Shown: positions 6,338 to 14,596 of the stretch, one piece after another
Layout of the letters: each line of letters begins with the position of its first letter
How positions within the stretch are numbered: position 1 is the first letter of the stretch
Source: Streptomyces zagrosensis
GTDB lineage: Bacteria; Actinomycetota; Actinomycetes; Streptomycetales; Streptomycetaceae
Reading direction: 5' to 3'
NCBI RefSeq assembly: GCF_014203645.1
Contig: NZ_JACHJL010000001.1
Location: forward strand, 434,001-498,000
DNA: 64,000 bases
The notes under the pieces: model-generated
Told to the model about the DNA's origin: nothing
Databases searched by the model: none
What the model saw: the letters and a program-made list of their open reading frames with translations, nothing else
Translations under genes and position numbers: made by a program

Positions 6338-8575
6338 TTGTCAAACCGGGAAAACGTCGAATTGCGGGGAGAGCAGGAATTCATCGATCGACTCCATGCC
6401 CGTGTTGATGCGCTGCGCCTCGTCGCCGCGCGAGACGTCGAGGACGCACTGACGCCGGTCGGGACGGGCATGCAGGCCCGCCTCGAACGCGACGTCCTGG
6501 TCGCGGAGCGCTCGGGCCTGCTGGCCGCGCTGAATACGGTGGACGGCTCGCTGTGTTTCGGCCGCATCGATCTCTCAGATGGGGTTGCGCACCACATCGG
6601 GCGTATCGGAATCCGCGAGGACGACGCCGCACGCACTCCACTTCTGATCGATTGGCGTGCGCCGGTGGCCCGCCCCTTCTATCTCGCCACCGGGTACACC
6701 CCCATGGGTATGCGCCGGCGTCGGCACATCGCCACCGAGGGCCGCACGGTCATCGAACTCCATGATGAGATCCTCGACCTCAAGGACCGCGAACGCACCG
6801 GCTTCGAGGACCCGAACGGTGACGACGTCCTGCTTGCGGCGTTGAACTCCGCGCGCACCGGACGCATGGGCGACATCGTGCGAACCATCCAGGCGGAGCA
6901 GGACAACATCATCCGCGCCCCGCACCGTGGTGTCCTCGTCGTCGAGGGTGGCCCTGGCACGGGAAAGACGGCCGTGGCGCTGCACCGGGCCGCATTCCTG
7001 CTCTACGAACACCGCGAGCTGCTCGCCAGGCGCGCCGTGCTCATCGTGGGCCCCAACCCGACCTTCCTGCGCTACATCGAGGAGGTACTGCCCGCGCTCG
7101 GCGAGACCGGCGTTCTCCTCGCCACGCAGGCCGAACTCTTCCCCGGCGTCCACGCCACCGGCACCGACACGCCCCGGGCCGGCGCCGTCAAGGGTGGCGA
7201 GCAGATGGCTGAGGCGCTCGCCCTCGCCGTGCGCGACCGGCAACAGTTGCCGGCCCCCGGCGCCCCGCTGATCATCCCGCACGACGACGGAGGGGACCTC
7301 GTCCTCGACTGGGAGATCGCCTACGAGGCTCGCCAGGCAGCACGTGACACCCGTCTGCCGCACAACCTCGCCCGCCCGTACTTCGTCTTTCGGGTCATCG
7401 ACGCCCTCACCGCCCAGCTCACCGAGCGCATCGGCGCCGACCTTCACGGCGGCCCCAACTTCCTTGGCCCGGACGACATCGCCCAGCTCGGCAGCGGCAT
7501 CGCCGTGAGCAAGGCAGTGCATGCCGCCGTCGATGAGCTGTGGCCGCCCCTCACCCCCGAAGGGTTCCTCGCCGACTACCTGGCCGCACCCGTGTACGTA
7601 TCGGACCAGGACGCCGACACCATCCGGCGTGCACCCGGCGACGGTGAGTGGACCCCGGCCGACGTCCCGCTGCTCGACGAAGCGGCCGAGCTGCTGGGGG
7701 CCGACGACAGCGCCGAGCAGGCCGCGGCCGAGGCGGCACGACAGGAGCGGATCGCCTACGCCCAGGGCGTCTTGGAGCTGTCGCGGGGCTCGGAGAGTTA
7801 CGAGTTCGAGGACGAGGAATCCGAGGTCCTCGCCGCCCACGACATCATCGATGCCGAACGGATGGCGGAGCGGCACGAGGAGGCCGACCGTCGCAGCGCG
7901 GCCGAGCGCGCCGCGGCCGACCGTACCTGGGCATTCGGGCACATCATCGTCGATGAGGCACAGGAGCTCTCGCCGATGGCATGGCGGCTGCTGATGCGCC
8001 GCTCACCGACCCGTTCGCTGACCTTGGTCGGCGACCCGGCCCAAACATCCGATGCGGCCGGCGTCGGGTCGTGGGAGAAGATCCTGCAACCGTATGTCGG
8101 TGACCGTTTCGAGCACGTCACGCTGGGAGTCAACTACCGCACGCCTGCCGAAATCATGGAGCTGGCCGCCAGGGTGGTACGGGAGAAGAACCCTTCCATC
8201 GCGTCCCCCACCTCAGTGCGCTCAACCGGCGAGGCACCGTGGAAACGGCATGCCGGCGAGAACCTGCCGGGCGCAGTGGCTCAGGCCGCCGCGGACTTGA
8301 CACCCCACGAGGGGCGCCTCGCGGTGATCGCGCCGAGGGCACTGCACGAGGAGATCGCCGCTGCCCTGACGGGAGTCACCGCGGGCACCACGCCCGACCT
8401 CACGCGCCCGCTGGTGCTACTCGACCCACGCCAGGCCAAGGGCCTGGAGTTCGACCATGTGCTGGTGGTGGAGCCCGCCCAGTTCGAAACGAGCGATCTG
8501 TACGTAGCGCTGACCCGTGCCACCCAGCGCCTGGGCATCGTCCACCGAGAGGAATTGCCCCGGGCACTGCGCTGA
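6338..8575 (+). CDS. HelD/HelR-type RNA polymerase-associated superfamily 1 helicase
   Basis: About 745 residues. After an N-terminal coiled-coil-like segment comes EQDNIIRAPHRGVLVVEGG with Walker A GGPGTGKT at 204-211; the Walker B/DEAQ box is at Asp539-Glu540 (VDEAQELSPM), and a UvrD-like motif VI, VALTRATQRLG, lies near the end. This is the pattern of actinobacterial HelD, an ATPase that removes stalled RNA polymerase; some relatives (HelR) give rifamycin tolerance. I chose TTG at 6338 because AGGGAG precedes it and homology begins there; ATGs at 6260 and 6272 would translate the terminator-like hairpin. The gene converges on glnA, with a shared hairpin at 8648-8694. Confidence 0.82.
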   Translation: MSNRENVELRGEQEFIDRLHARVDALRLVAARDVEDALTPVGTGMQARLERDVLVAERSGLLAALNTVDGSLCFGRIDLSDGVAHHIGRIGIREDDAARTPLLIDWRAPVARPFYLATGYTPMGMRRRRHIATEGRTVIELHDEILDLKDRERTGFEDPNGDDVLLAALNSARTGRMGDIVRTIQAEQDNIIRAPHRGVLVVEGGPGTGKTAVALHRAAFLLYEHRELLARRAVLIVGPNPTFLRYIEEVLPALGETGVLLATQAELFPGVHATGTDTPRAGAVKGGEQMAEALALAVRDRQQLPAPGAPLIIPHDDGGDLVLDWEIAYEARQAARDTRLPHNLARPYFVFRVIDALTAQLTERIGADLHGGPNFLGPDDIAQLGSGIAVSKAVHAAVDELWPPLTPEGFLADYLAAPVYVSDQDADTIRRAPGDGEWTPADVPLLDEAAELLGADDSAEQAAAEAARQERIAYAQGVLELSRGSESYEFEDEESEVLAAHDIIDAERMAERHEEADRRSAAERAAADRTWAFGHIIVDEAQELSPMAWRLLMRRSPTRSLTLVGDPAQTSDAAGVGSWEKILQPYVGDRFEHVTLGVNYRTPAEIMELAARVVREKNPSIASPTSVRSTGEAPWKRHAGENLPGAVAQAAADLTPHEGRLAVIAPRALHEEIAAALTGVTAGTTPDLTRPLVLLDPRQAKGLEFDHVLVVEPAQFETSDLYVALTRATQRLGIVHREELPRALR

Positions 8576-8647
8576 CCGACCTCTCGCCCTGCCACGATGA
8601 CGCTCGTATCGCCCCGTCGCGCATCGCCTGAAGCGGTCGGGGCAGCA

Positions 8648-8694
8648 CGAAGGCCGCCACCCCCAGGAATCGTCCTGCGCGGTGGCGGCCTTCG
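8648..8694. terminator. Bidirectional terminator between the helicase gene and glnA
   Basis: CGAAGGCCGCCACC (8648-8661) pairs perfectly with GGTGGCGGCCTTCG (8681-8694). The loop holds an AGGA/TCCT inner stem. It lies between two convergent stop codons. Confidence 0.8.
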
Positions 8695-8760
8695 ACAACT
8701 CACCTGGCGTTACGCCAGCAACGTCGGGGAGCTTTCTCGGGCGGGCTCGACCCCGGCCCG

Positions 8761-10170
8761 TTAAAGGTCGAAGTACAGCTCGAACTCGTGCGGGTGCGGG
8801 CGGAGTTGGATGGGGGCGATCTCGTGGGTGCGCTTGTAGTCGATCCAGGTCTCGATCAGGTCGGACGTGAAGACGCCGCCCTGCTGGAGGTACTCGTTGT
8901 CGGCTTCCAGGGCTTCCAGGACGGCCGGCAGGGACGTGGGGACCTGGGGCACGCTCGCGTGCTCCTCGGGGGCGAGTTCGTAGAGGTCCTTGTCGATCGG
9001 CTCGGCCGGCTCGATCTTGTTCTTCACGCCGTCCAGGCCCGCGAGGAGGAGGGCCGAGAAGGCCAGGTACGGGTTCGAGGACGGGTCCGGGGCGCGGAAC
9101 TCGACGCGCTTGGCCTTCGGGTTGGAGCCCGTGATCGGGATGCGCATGGCCGCGGAGCGGTTGCGCTGCGAGTAGACCATGTTGACCGGGGCCTCGAAGC
9201 CGGGGACCAGGCGGTGGTAGGAGTTCACCGTCGGGTTGGTGAAGGCCAGCAGCGACGGGGCGTGCTTGAGGATGCCGCCGATGTAGTAGCGGGCCATGTC
9301 CGAAAGGCCCGCGTAGCCCTGCTCGTCGTAGAAGAGGGGATCGCCGCCGGACCACAGCGACTGGTGGACGTGCATCCCGGAGCCGTTGTCGCCGAAGATC
9401 GGCTTGGGCATGAAGGTCGCGGTCTTGCCGTTGCGCCAGGCGACGTTCTTCACGATGTACTTGAAGAGCATCAGGTCGTCAGCCGCGGCCAGCAGCGTGT
9501 TGAACTTGTAGTTGATCTCGGCCTGGCCTGCGGTGCCCACCTCGTGATGCTGACGCTCGACCTGTAGGCCCGACTTCTCCAGCTCAAGGGAGATCTCCGC
9601 ACGCAGATCGGCGAAGTGGTCCACCGGCGGAACCGGGAAGTAGCCGCCCTTGTAACGCACCTTGTAGCCGCGGTTGTTCTCCACCGCGCCGGTGTTCCAG
9701 GCGCCCGCCTCGGAGTCGATGTGGTAGAAGGACTCGTTAGCGGCGGTGTTGAAGCGCACATTGTCAAAGACGTAGAACTCGGCCTCGGGGCCGAAGTACG
9801 CGGTGTCCGCGATGCCGGTGGAGGCCAGATACGCCTCGGCCTTCTTGGCGATGTTGCGCGGGTCGCGGCTGTACTGCTCGCCCGTGATCGGGTCGTGGAT
9901 GAAGAAGTTGATGTTGACCGTCTTGTCCCGGCGGAAGGGATCGAGACGCGCCGTGCTCAAGTCCGCGCGCAGCGCCATGTCCGACTCGTGGATCGCCTGG
10001 AAGCCGCGGATCGAGGAGCCGTCGAAGGCCAGCTCTTCGGCAGGGTCGAACGCCGTCGCCGGGATCGTGAAGTGCTGCATCACGCCAGGCAGGTCGCAGA
10101 AGCGGACGTCCACGAACTTGACGTCCTCATCCGCAATGTACTTCTTGGCGTCGTCGCCGTTCTGGAACAT
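8761..10170 (-). CDS. glnA: Glutamine synthetase, type I
   Basis: The 469-residue protein is a class I glutamine synthetase, making glutamine from glutamate, ammonia and ATP. Family blocks in order: [24 protein letters not shown], the metal/ATP loop [12 protein letters not shown], and RRPEFRAPD-like [14 protein letters not shown]. The Tyr in [10 protein letters not shown] matches the adenylylated Tyr of GSI-beta enzymes, so activity is probably also controlled by adenylylation. The ATG at 10170 is preceded by an excellent GAGGAG site. Upstream lies a GlnR-type operator (10265-10302). Length and sequence are normal, and no frameshift is visible. Confidence 0.98.
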   Translation of the reverse strand: MFQNGDDAKKYIADEDVKFVDVRFCDLPGVMQHFTIPATAFDPAEELAFDGSSIRGFQAIHESDMALRADLSTARLDPFRRDKTVNINFFIHDPITGEQYSRDPRNIAKKAEAYLASTGIADTAYFGPEAEFYVFDNVRFNTAANESFYHIDSEAGAWNTGAVENNRGYKVRYKGGYFPVPPVDHFADLRAEISLELEKSGLQVERQHHEVGTAGQAEINYKFNTLLAAADDLMLFKYIVKNVAWRNGKTATFMPKPIFGDNGSGMHVHQSLWSGGDPLFYDEQGYAGLSDMARYYIGGILKHAPSLLAFTNPTVNSYHRLVPGFEAPVNMVYSQRNRSAAMRIPITGSNPKAKRVEFRAPDPSSNPYLAFSALLLAGLDGVKNKIEPAEPIDKDLYELAPEEHASVPQVPTSLPAVLEALEADNEYLQQGGVFTSDLIETWIDYKRTHEIAPIQLRPHPHEFELYFDL

Positions 10171-10264
10171 CCCACTCCTCCTAGCCCGGCCGGGAGCGGT
10201 CGGGGTTGCTTCGATCGCGCTGACCTGTGCGGTGGTGCGCTGGGCCCGACCATAGGTAGCCGGG

Positions 10265-10302
10265 ATTTCCCGAGCATGACCCATTTGTTTCGCTGAGGTT
10301 AA
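10265..10302 (-). promoter_or_regulatory. GlnR-type operator of glnA
   Basis: On the minus strand the sequence reads TTAAC-n6-GAAAC-n6-GTCAT-n6-GAAAT. This is the a-b-a-b arrangement of Streptomyces GlnR boxes (gTnAc-n6-GaAAc, repeated) with exact 6-base spacing and few mismatches. Its near end is 95 bases upstream of the glnA ATG. GlnR control of glnA is established in Streptomyces; occupancy here is inferred. Confidence 0.8.
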
Positions 10303-10411
10303 CCGGCACGCGGGCCGGGGTGCGCCCTTCGCGGCAGTGTACGGCGATGCCATCAGGCCGTTCCCGGCCCCGAGCGGACGGGGGCGTATGCGGTCGCAGT
10401 ACCGTAGGGGA

Positions 10412-10879
10412 GTGGATAACAGGCAGGTTCTCGGATCGTGGCTCTCCGGGCCGCGCGCGACGGCCGAGGAGATGGGCGTCGATTTCGGTTACCGGGGCGA
10501 ACGGCTCGGTTTGCCCCGCGAGGGGAAGGGCGCCATCGCGCCGCCCGGCCGGCGGATGCTGGCCCTCCTCGTCGACTGGGGGTTGTGCCTCCTCGTTGCG
10601 TACGGCCTGATCGCCGACCGTAACGCGGCGTCGGCCGGGAATTGGGCGCTGCCCGTCTTCTTGGTGATGTCCCTGCTGACCGTGGGCACGCTCGGCTGCA
10701 CGCCGGGCAAGATGCTGTGCCGCGTGCGCGTCATCGGCCTGGACGGAAACCGACTGTCGTTTCCGCGCACCCTGCTGCGTTGCGTGCTGCTCGGCCTCGT
10801 GGTCCCCGCCGTGATCTGGGACCGCGACGCCCGCGGGCTACACGACCGTGCGGCGGGAGCCATCCAAATCCGCCTGTGA
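10412..10879 (+). CDS. RDD family membrane protein
   Basis: 155 residues. After about 45 residues come hydrophobic segments ([50 protein letters not shown]) and the RDD hallmarks: the Arg and first Asp in [13 protein letters not shown] and the C-terminal [17 protein letters not shown] proteins are small membrane proteins of mostly unknown or transport-related function. The GTG at 10412 follows TAGGGGA; an ATG at 10388 is the alternative. It is divergent from glnA, with promoters in 10171-10411, as in mycobacteria (the Rv2219 neighbour of glnA1). Confidence 0.85.
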   Translation: MDNRQVLGSWLSGPRATAEEMGVDFGYRGERLGLPREGKGAIAPPGRRMLALLVDWGLCLLVAYGLIADRNAASAGNWALPVFLVMSLLTVGTLGCTPGKMLCRVRVIGLDGNRLSFPRTLLRCVLLGLVVPAVIWDRDARGLHDRAAGAIQIRL

Positions 10880-10980
10880 AGGTGCGTAGATCCGCGGCCT
10901 TGTTCGGTTGTCGGCCTGTCGATCCGTGAGCCTGTCTGCCGATCGGCAAGCGAGCCTGCCGATCCTTATCCGCGCAGATA

Positions 10981-11015
10981 CCTCGTGTACGTACACCTCG
11001 CGTACGTACACGAGG
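10981..11015. repeat. Inverted repeat with 14-bp arms
   Basis: CCTCGTGTACGTAC (10981-10994) and GTACGTACACGAGG (11002-11015) are perfect complements around a 7-base loop. It precedes the terminator in the same convergent gap and may be a second terminator or a protein site. Confidence 0.75.
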
Positions 11016-11038
11016 CGTACGAGCCGTCCTGAGAACGC

Positions 11039-11078
11039 CGATGGGCGGTCCGGAACACTCGTTCCGGACCGCCCATCG
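11039..11078. terminator. Bidirectional terminator, 18-bp stem
   Basis: CGATGGGCGGTCCGGAAC (11039-11056), loop ACTC, and an 18-base perfect complement (11061-11078). It lies between the convergent RDD and DUF4191 genes. Confidence 0.88.
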
Positions 11079-11121
11079 GTGCGGCGCTCGCGGTGGCTGT
11101 CGCCGCCGCTCGAAGGCTCGC

Positions 11122-11802
11122 TCAGCGGCCCTTCGGCATCCGTAGGTTCTTGGGCATGGGGCCTTTGGGGATCGGCATATTGCTCATCAAGTCGCCGAGC
11201 GCCCTGAGCCGGTCGTTGACCACGGTGACCTGCGCGCCGGGTAGGACGCGGGGGAGCTTGAGCAGCGTGGCCCGCAGCTTCTTGATCGGGACTTCGCCCT
11301 CGCCCTTGCCGACCAACACGTCGTGCACCGGTACGTCGGCGACGATGCGGGCCATGCGCTTCTTCTCGGCGGCCAGCATGGACCGGAGCCGGTTCGGGTT
11401 GCCCTCGGCGACGAGCACGATGCCTGCCTTGCCGACTGCCCGGTGGATGACGTCCTGGCTGCGGTTCATGGCCACGGCAGGCGTCACGGACCAACCACGG
11501 CCCACGTTCTCCAGCACGGCCGCAGCCGCGCCCGGCTGGCCCTCCATCTGTCCGAAGGCTGCCCGCTCCGCCCGGCGGCCGAAGATGATGGCCATCGCGA
11601 GGAAGGCCAGCACGAAGCCCAAGATGCCAAGCAGGATCGGATGGTCGATCCACAGGCCGATGGCGAGGAAGACACCGAAGGTGACGATTCCCACAGCCGC
11701 GACGACAAGACCGACCTTTGAGTCGGCCTTCTTGGTCATCTTGTAGGTCAGAGCGATCTGTTTCAGCCGCCCGGGGTTCTCGGATGTTTCCTTCCTCGCC
11801 AT
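11122..11802 (-). CDS. DUF4191 integral membrane protein
   Basis: 226 residues starting MARKETSENPGRLKQIALTY. Two adjacent membrane segments (about residues 28-48 and 53-73) precede FGRRAERAAFGQMEGQPGAA and a conserved cytoplasmic part with GRGWSVTPAVAMNRSQDVIH and RLRSMLAAEKKRMARI. This matches the DUF4191 family found beside lipA in actinobacteria (Rv2219A in M. tuberculosis). Function is unknown. The start has AGGA-type pairing upstream, and the reading frame is complete. Confidence 0.88.
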   Translation of the reverse strand: MARKETSENPGRLKQIALTYKMTKKADSKVGLVVAAVGIVTFGVFLAIGLWIDHPILLGILGFVLAFLAMAIIFGRRAERAAFGQMEGQPGAAAAVLENVGRGWSVTPAVAMNRSQDVIHRAVGKAGIVLVAEGNPNRLRSMLAAEKKRMARIVADVPVHDVLVGKGEGEVPIKKLRATLLKLPRVLPGAQVTVVNDRLRALGDLMSNMPIPKGPMPKNLRMPKGR

Positions 11803-11812
11803 GTACGGCAGT

Positions 11813-12049
11813 TTACGTCGCCTGCGAGGTGCGGGTCGCCACGGCCTCCATCAGGTGTTCGGCCTCCCGACGGTCCTCGGCGCGACGCCGGTCTTCGAGC
11901 ACCGATGTCCACGCGTTACGACGGGCAGTGCGCTGCCCTGCGCTCATCAACAGGCCCTCGATCGTGCGCAGGGCCCCGGCGACGGACGGGCGTGCGAGCG
12001 GGCTTACAGGCGCGGCCAGCATGGTGGCGGTCTCCTCGGGGCGAGTCAT
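11813..12049 (-). CDS. Small conserved hypothetical protein between lipA and DUF4191
   Basis: 78 residues, mostly helical and charged (RRNAWTSVLEDRRRAEDRRE), with no membrane segment or known motif. The stop lies 10 bp before the DUF4191 start, so the two are probably cotranscribed. A small gene at this place is usual in Streptomyces as I recall. The ATG at 12049 is plausible (GAATGACTCGCC context), although its ribosome site is weak. Function is unknown. Confidence 0.6.
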   Translation of the reverse strand: MTRPEETATMLAAPVSPLARPSVAGALRTIEGLLMSAGQRTARRNAWTSVLEDRRRAEDRREAEHLMEAVATRTSQAT

Positions 12050-12132
12050 TCCACTGGTGAACGTTCTGTGCCTCTATCGTCACTCATCGGTGTTACCGGG
12101 GCGTGTCGAGGTGGTCGCGCCCCATGTAACGC

Positions 12133-12183
12133 CTGTGCGGCCCGTACGTGCGCATGTTCTCGCAGGTCGTACGGGCCGCACAG
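12133..12183 (-). terminator. Terminator downstream of lipA
   Basis: CTGTGCGGCCCGTACG (12133-12148) pairs perfectly with CGTACGGGCCGCACAG (12168-12183), 54 bases beyond the lipA stop on the minus strand. Confidence 0.8.
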
Positions 12184-12236
12184 CAGGCCAAGGCGGCAGC
12201 TCGCGGCCGGTCGCGGCCGGGGTGGCGACCAGCCGC

Positions 12237-13187
12237 TCAGGCGGTCTTTGCGGGCAGCGTGGCGTTACGCCGTTCGATGGCCTGCTGGTACAGCCGGCCC
12301 GCGCGGTACGAGGAGCGGACCAGTGGGCCCGACATCACGCCGGCGTAACCGATCTCGTCGGCCTCGTCCTTCAACTCGACGAACTCGTGCGGCTTCACCC
12401 AGCGCTCCACGGGGTGGTGCCGAGGGGTGGGGCGCAGGTACTGGGTGATCGTGATGAGCTCGCAGCCCGCCTCGTACAGGTCGCGCAGGGCCTGGCTGAC
12501 CTCCGACCGCTCCTCACCCATGCCAAGGATCAAGTTGGACTTGGTGACCAGGCCGGCCTCGCGGGCCTTGGTGATCACCTCAAGGGAGCGCTCGTAACGG
12601 AAGCCGGGGCGGATGCGGCGGAAGATGCGCGGCACCGTCTCCACGTTGTGGGCCAGCACCTCGGGGCGGGAGGAGAACACCTCGGCGAGCTGCTCGGGTA
12701 CGGCGTTGAAGTCCGGGATGAGCAGCTCGACGCCGGTGTCCGGCATGGTGGCGTGAATCTGCCGCACGGTCTCCGCGTACAGCCAGGCGCCGCCGTCCTC
12801 CAGGTCGTCGCGGGCGACGCCGGTGATGGTGGCGTAGCGCAGCTCCATCTGCTGCACGGACTCCGCGACCCGGCGGGGCTCGTCGCGGTCGAGCTCCTGT
12901 GGCTTGCCGGTGTCGATCTGGCAGAAGTCGCAGCGCCGCGTGCACTGGTCGCCGCCGATCAAAAATGTCGCCTCGCGATCCTCCCAGCATTCGAAGATGT
13001 TGGGACAGCCCGCCTCCTGGCACACCGTGTGCAGGCCCTCGCTCTTCACCAGCTTCTGCAACTGGTTGTACTCAGGACCCATCTTCGCCCGGGTCTTGAT
13101 CCACTCAGGCTTGCGCTCGATGGGGGTCTGGCTGTTCCGGACCTCCAGGCGCAGCATTTTGCGTCCATCGGGTGCGACTGCGGACAC
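12237..13187 (-). CDS. lipA: Lipoyl synthase
   Basis: A 316-residue radical SAM enzyme that inserts two sulfurs into protein-bound octanoyl groups to make lipoyl cofactors. The radical SAM cluster cysteines are Cys82, Cys86 and Cys89 (QCTRRCDFC), and the auxiliary sulfur-donating cluster is ligated by Cys56, Cys61 and Cys67. The GTG at 13187 follows GGAG and begins [15 protein letters not shown]; the upstream extension is not conserved. It lies 119 bp downstream of lipB in the same orientation. The products it serves (the lipoyl E2 at 29943-31787) are encoded in the same window. Confidence 0.97.
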   Translation of the reverse strand: MSAVAPDGRKMLRLEVRNSQTPIERKPEWIKTRAKMGPEYNQLQKLVKSEGLHTVCQEAGCPNIFECWEDREATFLIGGDQCTRRCDFCQIDTGKPQELDRDEPRRVAESVQQMELRYATITGVARDDLEDGGAWLYAETVRQIHATMPDTGVELLIPDFNAVPEQLAEVFSSRPEVLAHNVETVPRIFRRIRPGFRYERSLEVITKAREAGLVTKSNLILGMGEERSEVSQALRDLYEAGCELITITQYLRPTPRHHPVERWVKPHEFVELKDEADEIGYAGVMSGPLVRSSYRAGRLYQQAIERRNATLPAKTA

Positions 13188-13306
13188 GTCCGGCACTCCA
13201 CTTCGCTTGGCGGCGCGGCTTTCGAATCTTCGGCGAACACCAGGGTACGCCCGTGCAACACATGCTCTTCTGTCGAGACCAACCGGAGAGCTGCGGGGTG
13301 CATTCC

Positions 13307-14116
13307 TCACACGGCGCGCGGAAGCGGCACGCTGTGGCTCAGTACGTCCTGAAGGTGTCCCTCGATCACGGGGAGCACCTCGGCCACCGGTACGTCACGG
13401 CCCAGCTCATGCGAGAGCGAGGTCACCCCGGCGTCGCGGATGCCGCACGGCACGATGCGATCGAACCAGGTGTTGTCCGGATTGCAGTTCAGCGAGAAGC
13501 CGTGCATGGTGACGCCCTTGGCGATCCGTACGCCGATGGCGGCCAGTTTGCGGTCCTCGCGCCGCTGGCCCGCGTTGGAGGGGGCGTACTCAGGACCGTT
13601 GAGTCGCGCGTCGAACTCCTCGTCGGCCAGCCGGGGATCGAAGTCCAACTTGAGGCCGCCGATGGCCGGACGCTGCTCGACGGGGTCGCCCAGGACCCAT
13701 ACGCCGCTGCGGCCCTCGATGCGGGTGGTCTCCACACCGAACTCCGCGCAGGTGAGCAGCAGCGCGTCTTCCAGGCGGCGTACGTGGGCGATCACATCCA
13801 CCGGACGCGGCAGCTTCACAATCGGGTAGCCGACGAGTTGGCCCGGGCCATGCCAGGTGATCTTGCCGCCGCGGTCCACGTCGACCACGGGGGTGCCGTC
13901 TAGGGGGCGCTCGTTGTCGGCCGTACGCCGCCCGGCGGTGTAGACCGGCGGGTGCTCAAGGAGGAGGCAGGTGTCGGGGATCTCGTCGGCGAAGCGCGCC
14001 GCGTGCACCCGGCGCTGTTCCTGCCAGGCCTCCTGGTATTCGACGGCCTCTGCGCCGAACCCCATGTGTACGAAGCGCAGCTCGTCCTGCTCTGCGATTG
14101 GCTGGGGAAGCCCCAT
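13307..14116 (-). CDS. lipB: Octanoyltransferase (lipoyl(octanoyl) transferase)
   Basis: 269 residues. It transfers octanoyl from acyl carrier protein to lipoyl domains, the step before LipA. The expected signatures are [31 protein letters not shown], the catalytic Lys in [11 protein letters not shown] and the catalytic Cys in IVPCGI. A segment between GGLKLDFDP and DRKLAA is longer than in E. coli LipB, as I recall for Streptomyces. The ATG at 14116 follows AAGGAGC, better than the ATG six codons upstream. It forms a unit with lipA. Confidence 0.96.
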   Translation of the reverse strand: MGLPQPIAEQDELRFVHMGFGAEAVEYQEAWQEQRRVHAARFADEIPDTCLLLEHPPVYTAGRRTADNERPLDGTPVVDVDRGGKITWHGPGQLVGYPIVKLPRPVDVIAHVRRLEDALLLTCAEFGVETTRIEGRSGVWVLGDPVEQRPAIGGLKLDFDPRLADEEFDARLNGPEYAPSNAGQRREDRKLAAIGVRIAKGVTMHGFSLNCNPDNTWFDRIVPCGIRDAGVTSLSHELGRDVPVAEVLPVIEGHLQDVLSHSVPLPRAV

Positions 14117-14596
14117 GGCAGCTCCTTCGAACAAACTCGCAACCGATGCGCCTCAGCCACTGTACGGCGGCGGTGCGGGCCACCGGCAGGCGGCCGTGCG
14201 CTGACGATTCCGCCGGCTGTTCCGCGGCCGTCGTGCCGGTCGGTGGGACCGAGGGCGCGAAGGGCGTGGCACGTGTGGCAGCTGGGGCCGAGATGAGCGT
14301 GAGACGCGCCTGGGGCAAGCCTGAAACGAGGCGGAGGAGGGGCAGAGAGGGGGGTGGATAGGGGCAGGGCGGCGCAGAGGGGGCAGGGGGGAAGGAGGGG
14401 CAGAGAAAGACAGGGGAGGCGCCGAGCAAGCGGGTAGGGATACAGCGGCGCAGGTAGGCGTGCGCCGGGCGTTACGTATCTCATCGCTTCTCACACGATC
14501 GGATGAATGTGGGGCGAAGGTGGCGAGAAGGGCACCGCCAACCGCTAAATTCACGCCGTTCCACAGAGCGACGCGATCAGGGAGACCGGCAGGCTG
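14117..14596. other. Divergent gap between lipB and the HTH/TPR regulator
   Basis: 480 bases without a credible gene. It holds the lipB upstream region and, at 14327-14421, a long G-rich purine tract. The right end (about 14480-14596) is less extreme in composition and probably carries the regulator's promoter. Confidence 0.55.
14327..14421 (+). repeat. G-rich polypurine tract with quadruplex potential
   Basis: The plus strand carries many runs of three to six G separated by short purine-rich spacers (for example GGGG, GGGGGG, GGGG, GGGC, GGGGG, GGGGGG, GGGG, GGGG). Four such runs within about 40 bases could fold as a G-quadruplex. Confidence 0.6.
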
